From assembly GCF_037038585.1 (NCBI RefSeq), contig NC_092520.1:148799104-148863103 (forward strand): DNA of 64,000 nt, read 5' to 3'. This document shows, piece after piece, positions 11,301 to 26,128 of the stretch. Both the position numbers and the translations under genes were made by a program. Positions within the stretch are counted from its first letter, which is position 1, and each line of letters begins with the position of its first letter. This stretch comes from Patagioenas fasciata. Taxonomy: Eukaryota; Chordata; Aves; Columbiformes; Columbidae. The notes under the pieces are model-generated. The model was not told where the DNA came from. It ran no database searches and saw only the letters and a program-made list of their open reading frames with translations.

Positions 11301-14300
11301 TCTTCCAGTATAACAATTTGAAAATACACAGCACCAAGTATTTGGGGCAGAATTCTCGCATTTTATTTTAAAACAAACCAGAAGCAACAAAACACCCAAA
11401 CCGCTAAAATTTTGTGTAATCATATGAAGAAGAAATGGCTGGTCGTGACTCAATGCGTAAAACTGCCAGGCACTTTGTAAAACAGCTGATGGTGATGTAC
11501 GCTCTGTCAAAGAGCTTTGAAGGGTGTATTCTGCTGTAGGTTTTGCCTTGTAAACACTTCAAGAATGTGAGGGCCAGGAAGAATGGTACTACAGTCTCTC
11601 TAATGCACCTCCTTTTTGGGTTGTTAACCTCTAGTGTCTATGGTTATGTATCTGTTAAGGGAGAATATTTATCTCTGAAGTCAGGAAAGCAGCTCTTCAG
11701 CCCAGCTGAATTAGGTGTTTAGCCTTTTCCCAAGGTGATGCTGTTCAAGATAAGTTTGTCTGACTAGCATTTGCAAATATGTTGACTCTGGCTTCAGTGT
11801 CTCATTCTGGCTTTAGTGTGATAGCAGATGTTGTTTGACTCTCTTAATTCAAGCAGGGATGTGTAGTCTAGTGTTTCTATCTCAAATTGAGGAATGACTA
11901 AGAACTAAAGAATCTCAGTGTAAGGAATGCTATTAAGTAATCATATTTATTTATGAAAAAATGAACATCTGCATAGGGTGAGGCAGCTGTAGATGTGGTC
12001 TGCTGTCTGTCTTAGCAAAGTGATGGCAGATGTTAACTTTAGCAGTAGCTGCTCTGGCTAATAACTTACTATAATTTCTATGCCTGTTTCTTTGTTTTCT
12101 TTCTTCTTGGAGCTGCATGCAGGATGGTGAGTTGGGAGGGGAAAGGAAGAGCCCTATTTGAAAATTGCTCCGTCTAATACGCACATGAGAAAAAAAATCA
12201 CCACCACCACCAACAAAAAGAAACAATTTAGCTTAATGGGGGGTGAACTTCCCATGAAAACTCTGCCTTAATGAGCTCAGGCCCCTCAGCCCTGCTTTGT
12301 CCCGGTCAGCAGGTGAGAAAGAGCTGAGGTCCCCGGCTCGGTGCCCTGGCTGTGACCCAGGGGCTCGGGGCCCCGATTAGTTCAGCTCTTGTGCTTTCGG
12401 CAGGAGTAAGAATGAGAAAACATCTTGTCGTGGGGCCTGGATGTATTCATGCTCCTTGCCTGCAGGTCTCTGCTAGCGCTGGAAAAGGCATTTGTTCAGG
12501 AGCTGAGGAAAAAAGGCACAGATTTAGGTCTTTCCTAAAACTGAGAATTAATTGCCTGGAGCAACTATAGCAGTGAAATATCCAAGATATCATACTTGAT
12601 AGTGGTGAAGATCTGAAAACTATTTGCAATTCAAAATCTGTCTTGGTTTTCAGTTATTGGTTAGTATTTTGTCAGCACTTTGTGGCAGTGACTTCTGTGT
12701 CCCAGCATCACTTGTGCACCGAACAGCTCAAAAGGGACATTGACGCTAAGCAAGAGACCATCTGTGTTGTTAGTAGTGTAGTATTATCACACTTAACACT
12801 CAGGCTTGCGTGATTGATAACCTGATCACACTAGGCCTGTTTCCTTTATACAAAAACAACAAAAAATACACCCCTCTAAATAAATAAATAAAGCTGTGTC
12901 CTTATCTATCAACTTCTGAGCCCGTAAGTCAATGTTGTCAGAGGTGGAACTCAAAAGATATGGGATTTTTTTCTTGTGCGTGTAAATTCCCTGCGGCTAG
13001 AGCAGAGATCCTCATTAACCTTCCAATCATACAAAGACTGGAAGAAAAGCAACAAAACTTTGTAAAGCAGGAGAGGCCCCTCCACGCGGGTACCCTGGTG
13101 GGCTGATTGGTAGCCTGGGGTGCTGGGATGTGAGAGGAGTGAGTGTTGCATCTTGCCCATCTGGTGGGTCAGGGACTGAAGGGCGCTGAAGGGTAACCTG
13201 TGGTACTGAGAGGGGAAGGAAAAGAAGGAAGATGGGAGCTCACAGGCTTGTGTGAGCAAAAGGAGCTGCAGATGAGAGGACCGTGACTTCTGTCCTGGCA
13301 TCCTGTCACATAAATGCGAGTGCTCTTCACCCATGCCTGTGAATCCGTTCAGCTGTGTTAATGCCATCTTCCCTTGTCTTTCCGTCTGGGCCTCAAAGGA
13401 AGAGTATTTGTTAGGGGAGCAATTCTGCTACAGCTCCTATAATGTGGTAACAGGTGGTGGGAGCAAAGCTGTGTTTGGCAATAAATAGCAATGCAAGGAT
13501 GGTTGGTTGCTGGTCCAAGCCCTTCCTCAGGGTCAATGAAAGGATGTAGGAGCTTGGTGGTGTTGGTGCTTTTGCATCCAATAGATGTATCTGTGCAAAA
13601 GGACTTATTTGTTTTTCAAAATGCACCGAGTGGGAGATATGTGCTTGGGAAGAGGGTTCTCTACTTTTTTTTTTTCTCCTTAATCTTTCTCCTTCCCACA
13701 CTTAAAACAAATCAGCTTATCCTCATGCTTTATTGTTTTAAAGTTGTTCTGACCTTTCTGATAATATTGTTAAAAACCAAGAACTGTATTGTGATCTGTT
13801 AAAGTGCTAATGATGCAGAAGGAGTCATAAAACCCTATTAAGTGCTTTAAATTTTGAGTAACTCCAGTAAAAGGCACCGCAAGGGATGGCTAATCACTCT
13901 GCATTTATGAGTTGTCTTGGAAGTAAATGGCAATATTCAGCCGAATCTGTCCACTGAAACAGCCTAGAAGGAGACGGCATTGCATTGCAGTGCAGTGGGA
14001 GGGTGGCAATCCACACTTGATTAATCTTCTCATACCAAAGTGGCATCGTTCCATGCTTCCAGCACGCTTGTTATAGATGAGTGCATTAATGTGGGCGCCT
14101 GGGTAACTGAAACTGTGCTTGGGGGTTGGGGGGGAAATTAAGATAAATGTTGCTGACTCAGTTTCTCTTTCTTATATGACCTCTACATGTGTTTTTCCAA
14201 GCAGTGCTTAAGTGATTCCATGTTAAAGTGAGCATTTTAAAATTCCTCTTGGCATCACTAACAGTCACAGAGCTGTTTTGTGTGGCTGGGTTATTTAAAC

Positions 14301-17300
14301 CCTTTGTTTTCCTGAACTTCCTCCACCTGAAAACTGTTGTGTTCCTCAGATCCAAAAGACTGACTCTTGGTTAGTCACTGTTACACTATGCTGAGTTTAA
14401 CCATGTTAGACAGATGTTGGGGCCAAACCTCCCTCAGGGCTGGACAAGTGGTCTTCTGAGCCATCTTCTTTTGAGTGGATACAATTAACTGGTTGGTGAA
14501 AGTGTGTAGAGGTCTCTGAGGGCTGACGATAATTTGCGGTCCAGAAAGTCTGGAAATTATTCTAGCCTTAAGAGAAACCAATTCAGGAGGCTGCTTAGCT
14601 TTTGCAGGGTTGATTGTCTTATTTTCACTTTCTGAGTATGTTTAATAAAAAGGAGATTGCAGCTAAATTTAAGCAAACTCTTGCATTTGGGACTTAAATT
14701 TCTGTTTTCCTTTCTTGCAGTGACTTACCAATAATTGTCTTGCTAATACATTTTTAAGTAGTAGAATTTGAATGTATTACCTGGTTTATTTTTGTGGGAG
14801 GTCATCGGTTTCACAATACTGTATAAAACTGAAACCAAATCCTCCTGTCTGCAGCTGCAGTGTTAAATAGAGCATCATTGTCATGTGGTGAGCATGGCTG
14901 TCAAAACATTTCGGGCAAAGTGGGTAACATGAACAGTTCTTCTACGTTAAATATTTATAGATGAAAATGCAAACTCAGAAGGCTGCCAGCAGACAGACGT
15001 ACTGCTTAAAGACATTGTTGTGTTGGTGAGGGCATGAATCTTCGCGCTGCAGCTTTAGAAGAAGACAGTGAGTTGTATCGCCTTGCGCATGGGCTCAAGG
15101 GTGTATTCATTCTCTACAGAAATATGTATTCAGAGGAACTGGAAGTTTAAAACATCTTGCGAAAAACAATAGCTCTACATAAGTGATTTGCAAGCCAGTG
15201 GCTCCTGAAATGGTCTGTTCTCTTTGCCCACTGGTCTGCTACAGCAGGCGTAGCAAAAGCCCAGCACAAGCCCTCTTTGGCATGCCTAGCCTCAAGGGCA
15301 GGCACGTCTTTATTTCTGGTCCTCTGGTGCAAACAGGTGGTGAGCTACAAGCGGCGAGGTACTGAGGAGAAAACCATGTAATTAAATCTGGCACCGTAGT
15401 ATAATAAATCTCCCTTGTATTCTTTAGCTTTCTAGACGCCTTTCGAGCAGCACACAATGTCTGTGATTAATGACTCTTGTATTGTCTTAAATAATAAGCT
15501 TGAGCCTTCAGATAGGTGACATAATTTAGCCATAATGAGCGTCAGCTTCATGTATTTGATCCCAACGCTTTGAATTTCAGCGTCATTGTTGCCGTGTCCT
15601 TGAGAGATTGTTTTATGCCAAAGAAAATCAGTAAAGAGGAGTGGGGGGCGATTCCTATGAGTGTGAAGAATCCAACCAATCTGTTGCTCTTGAAGACATT
15701 GACTTTTTTGTTGTATCTTGTTTTTAAATATGCAAGATAAAAGCAGTTGGATCATTCATAAACTGGACCCACTGTTATTGAGAAAGATTTTTCTCTTTGA
15801 CTAAAGTATTCCTTGCTGGGAGGTATCTGCTGACAGGACCAGTGATGGGTGTTTCCTTTTGTGTGTCAAGATGCACCAAATACCCATAGCAGGGAGAAGG
15901 CTTTTCGATCCTTTCCACACCACTGCCCCATCCATCACTTCCTCAGCAGGCTTCTCTGTTTTTCCTTCCCTTGACTGAAGGCAGCAGCCCTTTGATATGA
16001 GCTCCTGTTTTTTCACATTTCTCTCTCCTTTGCCTGGGTTCAGCTGACACAAGAGGCAAACAAAACCAAAAAACCAAACCACAACAAACATATTCTCTTC
16101 CCTGCAGCCACCTGTGAAGAGTTATACCCGTCTGTGTGCTGTGTATCTGTACTTCGGCAGAGCTGGGAAGGGAGGGCTGAGGAACTACAAAGCACATCAG
16201 ACCTAATTATTCAGCTAGCAGAAGGGCCTTTCTTTCCTGCTTGGGATATTTGCTCTTGACTGTGTGGGTAGTTTGACTGACAACGTGTGCTGACTTCAAA
16301 GCCTTTGCAGAGCACCGTGTAAATGCTTCAAATCCATCCTCCTTCGGGCAGCCTGGCCCAAGTGGGCAGCCCTGACCGCAGGGTTTGGCAGGGCTCATGA
16401 GCGAAGGGTAAACACAGCCTCTCCCCTTTTGTCATTATTTTTTGTGGGGATGGGGGGAGGAAGGGATTTTAAATCCCTCACCATTTCCTATTTAAAGTCC
16501 AACTCATTTTGTCTGGTTTAGCATTGTGGTAGAAAGAAACATAATGGATTTGCTAGGGTCAGTGCTTCACAATGTGACGGTTGATTTTGATGGGCAATAG
16601 GGCCTAGTTTGGCACTCCAGACAAAGGATTTGTAGGTCTTGCAGGCTGCCATCTGTTTCTAAAAGCAAGTTTTTGTGGAGAAGGGATGCAGTTTGCATGC
16701 TGAAAAAGTTGCATGGTTTGGTTTGTTTTTTGAGAACTTCTGGGCCTTTGTATTTGAGTTCTTAAACTGTGCTTAGTTTTGAAATTATTAATAGGAACTC
16801 CCCTTTTGCCCTCCCCCGGGCAAGCTGGCTGTCCGAATCTCATTAGTGATGGGTTGATGTCTTCTGAAATACTTGTATTTTAGAATAGATGCACTCATCC
16901 CCCAAAGTGTGTTCTGTTCTACCCTCCAGCCCCCACCCAAGCTCTCTGTAATGCAATATCTGGCTACCTTCAGGTCGTTTGCATTTATTATGATACATAA
17001 GCATATAAGGCAGAGATTGGAGAAGAAATAATGTTCAGCCTTCATTTGATTTTTCACTTGTGCCAAACTTTTGTCTTGTGCTCTCTTGGAAACAACAGAA
17101 AAGAACAGATGTTCGTACTCTGCCTCTGTAATCCGGACTGCAAAGTTCAACTTTCTGCAGTGATTCCACTGCAGAGTCTCTTAAATAAAACAACCAGCCG
17201 ACCTGTAGGGCTTAGACATGCTGACAAATACAATCTATTTATGTGCCATGTGTTAACCTGACTGTTAATGGATTGTTTCTATGTTTAACTACTGGAGGTA

Positions 17301-20300
17301 GCACAGAGCTGCGCAATCCAGGTCTGGAGGGCAGGAAAACATCCTGCTGCAGGGCTTAGGAAAAAAAAGGGGTAAAGCCTCCGCAGTTTCTTTCCAGCTG
17401 GAGACGAGCAGGACTTCCAGCACTGGTAAAGAGGTCCTGGCTCACAGTCCTGTCCTGCTCATTTATTTAGCCAGTTGCTCTGATGGTGCAAAATGGGGGG
17501 AGAGGGTTGATCTGGTCCTTTCTAATGCTCTTATGGTTCATCTTTTCATTTTTGTTAAGGGAAATGACTGGTGTGGCTGCTGTAGCTGTGCAGGTACACA
17601 CATGCATCACTGGATATGGGGCTGGAAGTGCAATGCTCCCCTCATTGTGGCGAGTTAGTGCACTACCGATGAATGTCACATTAAAAATGTGGCAGCTGCG
17701 AGACTGGCGCCTTCCACTCACCCACAAACACAAAACCCCCCATGTACCGTGCCAGAAACGTGTGCCTCCGTAGCCATCCTGGGTACTACCTTGGCACCCT
17801 TCTGTGAAACAGTGTTTGCCACCAACACTTTTGCTTCTGCTGGTTGCCAGCCACTAGCAGAAAGCTGGTGAGCCACGTGGGAACTCATGCTCTCATTGCT
17901 GGAGTGCTGTATATCTGGCCATTCCTTGAATTAACCTTTTATCCAAACTTGCTCCCAGCCCTGGTGAGCGGCATGGTGCTGTGGGCTGATATGAGAGAGG
18001 GAGCTGCCTGCCCTGCCTGTCACATGGAAGATGGAGACATGGCAATCAGCTGCTGAGCAGCACAACCAGGTCCAATTCCCTGCCCCAGCTTTCCTTGCAG
18101 CTCTGCGCCTGAGCCTGTGCTGCTTGAGCAAGGAGGGATTTTCTTCTGTGCAGGCAGCTGTGAAGAGAAGCAGCTTTTTTTTTGAGGGAATTAAATGAAT
18201 AAAATGACCGCCTTTGATGTGGCAGCCTGGTTGTATACTAGGCTCTCTGCTGCCAGATGTGGTAGCCAGGATTTCCTCTGAAGTCCATTAATGGCTCCTG
18301 AGAAGTAGCCCCTGACACCCTGCAGAAACTACACCAGTGGTGTGGTCTTGATAAGGTCAATTCTTCCACCTTTTTCTCAGCCTCCATATTTAATCTTCTT
18401 CAGGCTTCATCTTGAGATTAAGGCATCATCTATCTTCCTTGGAAATCCCATCCTTAAATATGGTAGGAAAGTTTTTGTCAGAGGTGGTTCTGCAGCTGAT
18501 GTGAAGCACTGGTGCTGAGGGAAGGTTGCTTGTAGCAGAAGTCCACATCTTGGTTCTGAGTAGCTGAGATCTTCAAGGTCCAAAGGGCATAACAAACCTG
18601 GAAACATTCCAGGTAAATATGTAGGCACCAGAGAAGTGGCATTCCTGGTGAATGGGGTTAACTTAAATGACAGTGTACTCAACTCTTAAAAAAAGACCGG
18701 AGCTCCATATGTAGTAGGCAGTCTAATTGCAGGCTGCTCCTACTAATATGGGTTCCTAGGTGCTTTACCTGGCCATTTCATGGAGTTTAAATATCTTGCC
18801 AAGATAGGGCTTGTCAGGCCCTGCCATGTCAAGTACCAGCACTTATATGGGACCCTTGGAAATGTGCTTGAGGAAGCCCACCATTTTCATGCTGTTAACT
18901 TTAAGTTACCAAAGCTGAGAATCTCTTGGTTCTCTTCCACTAAACTACAGGCTGAGACAACAAGCTTCACCAAAGTGTCTTCATTAGCTTAAGGGAGCAG
19001 ATTAAAATCGAAAGGGTTTTAAGGAAAGTTCTCATAATGGGATGCAGTAGCCAATGACGATAAATCAGTTACTTCCAGGTGTCTGTGTTATCAGTGCATT
19101 TAAAATGAGTGTTGAGTTTGAGAAGCCAACATGCTCGTTGTGGTCTGTTTGTGATCTCCAGGCTATTGGCAATGTGTATATATGATGCTTTTTGGGAGCT
19201 ACTGAACTTGCTACAGTGATAGCTGTATGATCCTCTGTGTCTTCTGTTTCTGTGTGGTCTTTGTATCTGCTACACCTTCAAAATAAAAGGCAGGTAGGAA
19301 GCGATACTTAAGAGAACAAAAATGATGGAAACATTATTCATGGAAACAGCAGCTGATTTAGTTGGTTTAGCCAAAGAAGCTTTGGCTCTATCAGGTAAGA
19401 ACTTTTCTGCTATACTTAACAGAATTTGCCAAGCTGGAACAAGCCGTGACATAGCAGTTTCAGCCCCTCCCTTCGCTAGTCAGCAGCATTCAAAGCTGCA
19501 GAGAGGTGAAGGAAAATGCTGAGCCAATGCTGCATGAACTGAAGAGGCAGCCCTGAAATGCCTTCTTGACCCAATGGTGACGGTGGGTCATTTCCTCTTC
19601 CTGAGTCAGTCTGGGACATTTGAGCATGTGTCCAATGCACAAAAATGAGCTGCTTACAGCAGGCAGCATGGGTTGCCACCATAAGGATTTTTGTCCTTGC
19701 AGAGTGTGTGTAGTTGGTGCCATCCAAGCAGGTGCCTGCACAGGCTGTGCTCTGGAGAATGCATCTCATCTGATCAAGCCTTTATGGAGAAGGAAAACTG
19801 GGATTACTTGGGAGCTGTGAGAGGAAGGCAAGAGTTTTCACATCCCATTATGCAGGAGCGTCATTTGTGTCTGGAAGAATAAGGGTATAGTAAGGGAACC
19901 TAAATTCTGAATTTTAATCCTGGTGTGGCATTGACTGTAGGTTCTGAGGTCCTTTATGTTCTGTCTTTCCTGCAGTCTACTGGAAAAAATGTGTTATTTG
20001 TACAGGGCACTGAAAGTGTTGGCTGTGAAAAAAGCTGCAGTTATTTACATGTACAGAGGGATGGTTCTGAACCATTCCAGCCTGCCTACTGGGATGGCAA
20101 GGAACTAACATCCTGCCAAATTAGTTGTTGCTTTAATTGGGAAGGGGAGGAGTGGTGTGCAAATGAATGCCTTCCATTTGAGTTAATTTGGAGCTGTGGA
20201 TGTACGAGCTGCTGTTTTTGTTTGATAAACTTGATAAACCTCATCTGCTGTAGCAGTGATTTCAATTGGAGGAAGATAAATTGAGGTGGAGAAGGAAATT

Positions 20301-22193
20301 TGAGGGTACAGGCTCAAGCCTGAGCAGGAAGGTGGTTTTGATAACCTTGTAAAATGCATCTTGCTTTGGTTTGGGGTGAATGCCAACTCTTCAAAGTTTT
20401 TAATGTAAAAAGGTAGAAACCTCAAGTTCTTCAGGTATATTTGAATAAATGTTCAAATGTATTTGAGGTACCTCTGAGAAGTGAGATCAATTTCAACCAA
20501 CAGACCAAGACAGAAGACTATAACTTTGTTGTGAAAATAGGCAGGCTTGCTGCTGGGTTTGTGTTCTTAGTCTTAGAATGAGAGCTTTCTGTTTGTCCTA
20601 TCCAGAACATAGGTTATTAAAATGTGCCAACAAAAAAAAGGGAATCTAATACAGTCAGGGGAAGCGGGGTGTAGTTTATCTGTGGTCATGGGTGTGCCTC
20701 AGTGGGTGTGTGAGATTCCTGCCCTGGATTAAGGGAGATTGTGCTTCTTTTAGACCTGGAGGAAATGGCTATAAGTGCAGTGAAGGGGTGAAGAATAGGA
20801 GGCAATGAACACATTAAAGATTATCTTTTGGGTTTGTTTTTTGTTTCATACACCACATTAAAATAGCCCAGATACAAAAGCTGAGTTTAAAAAGCACATT
20901 AAAACTGGAATACAGCCTGCTGAAATGTTGAGGTTGAAAAGTGTGCTAAAGCTGGAATGCAGATTGCTGCTTGGAAGAGGGAACTTGCAGAAATTTGTAG
21001 GGGAGGAGAAGTCTGTAATCTAAGAAACAGGCAAAACCAATAAGAGACTTGGTAGTTTTCCCAGGTTATAAGGGAAAAATATTATCAAACAGAAGAGAGA
21101 TTAGACTTCCAGCATCACCAACTAATGGTTTTACAACACTGTCAAAAATCATCGAAGCAAAGATGCACAACCCCTGGGAAGCTTTTCCTTCTCCAAATCA
21201 GTGGGGAAATGTGTGTACGAATCCATGTGTGGATCATGTTCCTCTCTTCCTTCACAGCCAAAGGGACCCCAAATAACTCAAGTTGTTAGAAAATGGAGTT
21301 TCTGCTGGCTCACAGCTCTCTATGACCCTTTTCTCCTCACTAAATGAGAATTCAAAGGAGTTTTCTGATAGTCCTAAATGAGAGGTGACCTTGACGGCCA
21401 GCAGGTACAGCTTCAAGAAGAATCATGGAAACTTAATGACTTCATGTGTGTGTTTTTCTACACCAGATCTGAGAATTAAGTAACTATAATAATCTTTCGC
21501 ATGGGGTGTCCAGTCAGTGATCTGAGCAACGAAGTCAAATCCATTTGTTGCCATGGTTCTTGCAGATCAATGTGCAAAGGCTTCTTTTTATGGTACATGA
21601 CAATTGATTCTAATGCTTGTTTAAGAGCCTTATTAATCCACAAGTTCTATTATTCCACCAAGAGTGATCCTCTGCATCTCTCCAAACCTTTCTAAGTAGT
21701 GACACCTGGTTCCCTCACTCTGTCCCTCAGTTCACAAACAGAAAGTTGTGGAAAATGAAACAAGAAATCAATATCTCTTGTGTGTGTTCATTATAAACCA
21801 ATATAACGTTCTTAACTTCTTTAAGACTCTTAATAGAAAATCCACGTTTCAAAATCCATGCAGTAAGAAGTAAAGAGATATATATGGGAGTAATTTTGGT
21901 ATATGTTTCTAAGATGACTTGTTGAGATAGGTGATGTATAGGGATTGCCCTACATATATATGTATTTGTACAAGATAAACTACTGTTAAACCTCTGGCAG
22001 AACAGATCACAGCATGTCCAGATGAGTACAGCATGTAGATTTTTTTATGACATGGCTCTGATACAAAGTCATTTGCCACAAACTTACCCAGAAGTCTTCG
22101 TTTATGCTGTGAAAGCACAAGCTCAGTTTCCTCCACGTTCATCAAAATGTTCAGTGGTCTTAGAAGAGTGACTCAGAGCTGACAGCCGTGGTG

Positions 22194-22246
22194 TTTGTTT
22201 TGTTTTGTTGTTTTGGGTTTGTTTGTTGTTGTTGTTTTGTTTCAAA
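22194..22246. repeat. T/G-rich low-complexity tract
   Basis: About 50 bases of TTTG, TTGT and GTT units. This is the strand complement of the A/C-rich tracts seen elsewhere in the window. It has no coding meaning. Confidence 0.75.
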
Positions 22247-23056
22247 TTTCATTTTGAAGCTGGCAGCCCCTGTGTCTTCAGCCAAGGTGATGCTTTTCAA
22301 TGCTGCACGTGTGATCTCTGTCCCCACAGTGCAGGTACCACATAGTCCTGTGAGGTGATGAGTGGCTTCCGAAATGGGCTGCAAAAATCACCCTGCTCTT
22401 GTAGCAGTGGGTGAGGACTGAGTTAGGCATTTTGGTGTGGTGGTGATGATGGTTACTGCAGCACTGGCAAAGCAGTTGGCTGGGGGAAGAGAAGAGTTCG
22501 TGATGAATTTTAGGGAGATGAAGGACTTATTGGGACTGGCCTGTCTGGTGATGCTTAACTGCACAAAAAGGCTTAGCTGAACTATCATGCTAAAAATCTC
22601 GTGGGTGGGAGCTTGAAGCAGATTTGGACAGTTCTCAAAGACCAGTCCATTCACTGATGTCTGAAATTCTTTCCTTCAAAAACAACTTTCGATACAAGTT
22701 TTCTTATTCTTCAGTCTGACTCTTGTGTTGGAGTGCTAACAAAAAGGAGAGGGTTATCTAAGGGCCTGTAAGTTTTTTTTTTTCTTGTTTTCAAGAGAGA
22801 GTGTGGTGTAAGAGGCCTCAGAGGACTTGCTCTGATGGAAGTAGATACCCTTCGGAAGAGTCCTCTGCTCTGCAAGCTTGATCTTTCTCCACAATACTTA
22901 ACCTGTCTAGTAGGAGAGGTCTTACAACTCTTTGCCTTCTCTCACGTTGCTACATCTCCAAAGAAAAGTACTTTCCTTTTTGAAGCAATTTAAAGACTAC
23001 TAAGGATAGTTGTTGCCATATTTTGTACTACTGGGTTAAATTTAGTTGGAAAGCTG

Positions 23057-23074
23057 AAAAAAAAAAAAAAAAAA
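23057..23074. repeat. Poly(A) run (18 A) followed by GAAA units
   Basis: A homopolymer of 18 A is followed by GAAAGAAA. Such runs can mark old retroposed copies, but no recognisable retroposed gene or SINE body precedes it, so I record it only as a simple repeat. Confidence 0.85.
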
Positions 23075-24879
23075 GAAAGAAACAGGTTGTCTCACCCAGG
23101 CAGTCCCGTATGTTGATTAAGTAGCTTGAGCTGCAAGTGCTGTTCTGTGCTGTGTATCAGTGTCTGCCTAGATTGCCAACTGTTCAACCTAATGCCAGAG
23201 AGGATCCGGTGTGCTTTCTGTTACCTATTAATAGCAGCTAACTTGTATACGGCAATTCCTGTCCTGGTCAGATGTACTGTCCATCTTGTCCAATAGCTGG
23301 TATATGCTGTTACTGTGGAGTACGATTCATAGCCAGTGTCCTAAAATAACTGTCCCTGAGGGGGCACATCTTCATGGTTATCCTTTGGAAAGGTTGATTT
23401 ACATGCTGAAATAGCAGGGAGCCCATCTGTGTGCATGTGCATCCTTCTGCTGAGCCCAGTGTGCCATGATGGGTGGACGAGGTCAATGGCCAGTCAGCTT
23501 TTCATCCTCTACTGATACCAAAGGGAGTTTTTGTTTGTCTGTCTCCTGTGTGCCCAGAATTCTCTTCACGAGCATCCCTAGCCTGGAAAGTAATTTGAGT
23601 GATGCCTGTATAACTCTGTTCAGTTTGCCTGATGGATGGAATTTATCCCCACCACAGTATTACATTTCTATTCCAACTTTTATCCTTATTTTGGAAAGTT
23701 GTTTAGTCAGTTGATGGGAGGTGGAGTCACAGCTTATCGAGACATGATATTTTTGGAAGTGAGAGAGAGGAGGTTGTAGTTATTTGGATTGCTTCCTTGA
23801 GGCTGCCAGATTGCCTGCACTTGTACAGTCTTCAGAAAAATCAGAACTAGCGTTTTTGAAGAACATGCTTACTTCTCTTTTATGCTATATTAAGAAACTC
23901 TTCCAGCTCAGGAAAGTACTGTGCCCATCCAGAAGTCCAAGAAATCACAGCACCAGTGCATTCATTGCCCCTGGAAAGAAGGTAGTGCACAATGCCGTTT
24001 TGGAAACCTGTCTGAAGTAGTACAGAATCCTCTCAATGCGTGGTTACTCATGCTCAATGAGCCACAGTCCTTCAAACAGAAGCAGTAATATGAAGAAATA
24101 AAATATTAAGGAAATTGAAGTTCAGTGTCATCACTGCGTTAATCAAAACCACCCTGCTATTTAGTGCAAGTACTGCTGAAACAAAGTAATGGACTCATCA
24201 ATATGGTTTTCATTCATTTACAAATGATTCCATCAATACTTTGCTCTTTGATGTATTCATTTTATCCAGTTCATTTGTTATGTAGGTGTTCTTGCCCACC
24301 ACACAGTCTCAGCACTCTGTATGAGGCAACTTGCTGTGGCGAGGCTCAGTTTTTGAGCATGTTTGCTTATTGCAGGTTTGCAAGTGAAGTATACAGGTTG
24401 TGGTGTATAGGCCTCAAGTTTGGGCTTACCTATCAAGAATTCCTGGGAGAGCCCCAGGAATCCTTCTAGGAAGAGCAAAAGAGAGTTTCTAAGTCCATTT
24501 TAATTTAAGTTTTTGTTTTGGTTGGCTGAGGGTTCAGCAGATCTGCACCTCTGAGCACATGGGAAGCAGTGGCACAGGCTCACAGAAGAGGTTTGGGGGT
24601 GCTCCCCTCCCAAGTCCTGCACTCAAGCTGCAGACTCTTCCCTGCTGTCCTCTTCTTGCTCCTCTTGTCTAGGCAATATCCCTGAGGTGTCCCTCAAGAG
24701 GAGCAGTGGTACTAAAACTTTGTATTCTTCAGATAGAGTTGATGTGCAGTATCTGTGGGGTTGAGGAATGTCAAAGTCCTCTTGCTAAAGCTCTCCTCAC
24801 AAAGGGGGTGTTAAGTACATCAACTATTTAAGGAGAGCTTAAGGTCCCACTATTGTAGTTACCTTCAGCAAATCTCATG

Positions 24880-24957
24880 TGTAAAAACCAACCAACCAAA
24901 AACAACAACAAAAAAACCCATGACCACCACCACCAACAAAACAACAAAAAAAACCCC
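24880..24957. repeat. A/C-rich low-complexity tract with CCA and CAA units
   Basis: The tract is built of AACC, ACA and CAC units with A-runs, including a short run of ACC triplets. It is similar in character to the tracts at about 4060 and 50391. The frame of 75 codons across it is Asn/Lys/Gln/His-rich purely because of the repeat. Confidence 0.8.
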
Positions 24958-26076
24958 AGATGTTCACGTAACTTTCAGAGTTGTTATGGGTTGGACTGGA
25001 TGCTGTGTGACTTCCGAGTAGCTGCTCCTGGACTAGTTGTTGTTGATGCAAAGATTAAATATCCTCATGGTATGAAATATAAGTTGATATATTGTAAATG
25101 TTAGCCCGTTGTTAAAATATTCCAAGGTCCTGTCACAGCTTTGGTTTACAAGAACAAACCTTTTGATTGTATTGTGGGGTGGGTAGCAGCTTGAAGAGGC
25201 TGTGTGAAGGAGTCACTGCTTTGCTGTGTTTTGGAGAACTGCAGTGCCTGGCTGAATCAAAAACTTTTGCAGGTTGCATAAACCATTTGGTACGGAATGG
25301 CACAAAGTAATAAAGCTCATTGTGAAATATTAATGTAGAACTTAAAATCTTGCTTTAAATGCTTGTTAAACTTTAATTGCAACAAGCATGGTTTAGACAC
25401 CTCATTAAAATGTTAAAACTTGATGTTCAGAGTGTGAGTTCAAGCAGGGGAAGATTATCCTGATTATCCTGAAATATGCATGTGAACAGGATTTCCCCTG
25501 CCCTTCTCCACCTTCAGAACAGCAGGGAGTAAGCATCAGAAAGTAAAGTATGACATTAGCAGTGCCAGTCACAGGCATCTGCATGGACCGAAGTCACTAG
25601 GTTGATATCCATAAAAGAGCTTGCCCCAGGAAATCAGAAGCAATTGCTCATCACCCTCTGCTTAATGGGGCCCATAAATCTCTCTGACCCAATGAAAGCT
25701 GCAGAGCACAAGAAGAACTTTGATTCTGTAACATAGTTACAAAGTTCAGCATGAGACTGAGGAAATCCCAGTCCCTACTCGTGGGATTTGTCCCTGTATT
25801 TTATCCAGCTGTGATGGGTCAGGCAACTTACCTTCCAACATGAAGCTCATCCCTGTCAGATGAGTGGTGTCACCAAGGGACTACAGAGTTAGTCACCTTA
25901 TGGGCCTTGTCTGCGGTCATTTTACAAGCTTCTTGGCTTAGCCAGGCAAGACACTTTTCCTTTAAAGTGTTTTCAATGGCATGGCACCATTTGAAGTAAT
26001 GCATAATCCTTCATGTAGGCTCTGAAGGACTGTATGTAGTGATTGACTTGGCAACGCTTTGGAGTGCCCCATTTAT

Positions 26077-26128
26077 GATTGGACTTGGTGATCTTGAGGG
26101 TCTCTTCCAACCAAAATGGTTCTGTGAT
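26077..26128 (+). mobile_element. CR1 LINE, very short 3' remnant
   Basis: About 52 bases match the last part of a CR1 tail: GATTGGACTTGGTGATCTTG, then GGGTCTCTTCCAACC, then GGTTCTGTGAT. It is sense-oriented. Nothing recognisable as CR1 remains upstream, so it is either severely 5'-truncated or old and eroded. Confidence 0.8.

Larger units (their letters stand above)
8332..26076 (+). other. Intron 1, long stretch with simple repeats only
   Basis: About 17.7 kb of ordinary intron. I see only low-complexity items: a CAC/CCA stretch near 12199-12215, a short AAAT run near 12874-12891, a T/G-rich tract at about 22194-22246, an A18 run at 23057-23074 followed by GAAA units, and an A/C-rich tract at about 24880-24957. 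The longest open frames (164 codons at 8417-8911 and 138 codons antisense at 12951-13367) resemble no family and have no codon pattern suggesting selection. No RNA gene is recognisable. Confidence 0.7.

Noticed and set aside
24985-25015. GGGTTGGACTGGATG resembling a CR1 tail motif
   Set aside because: The match stops after about 15 bases and the downstream CR1 terminal sequence is missing.
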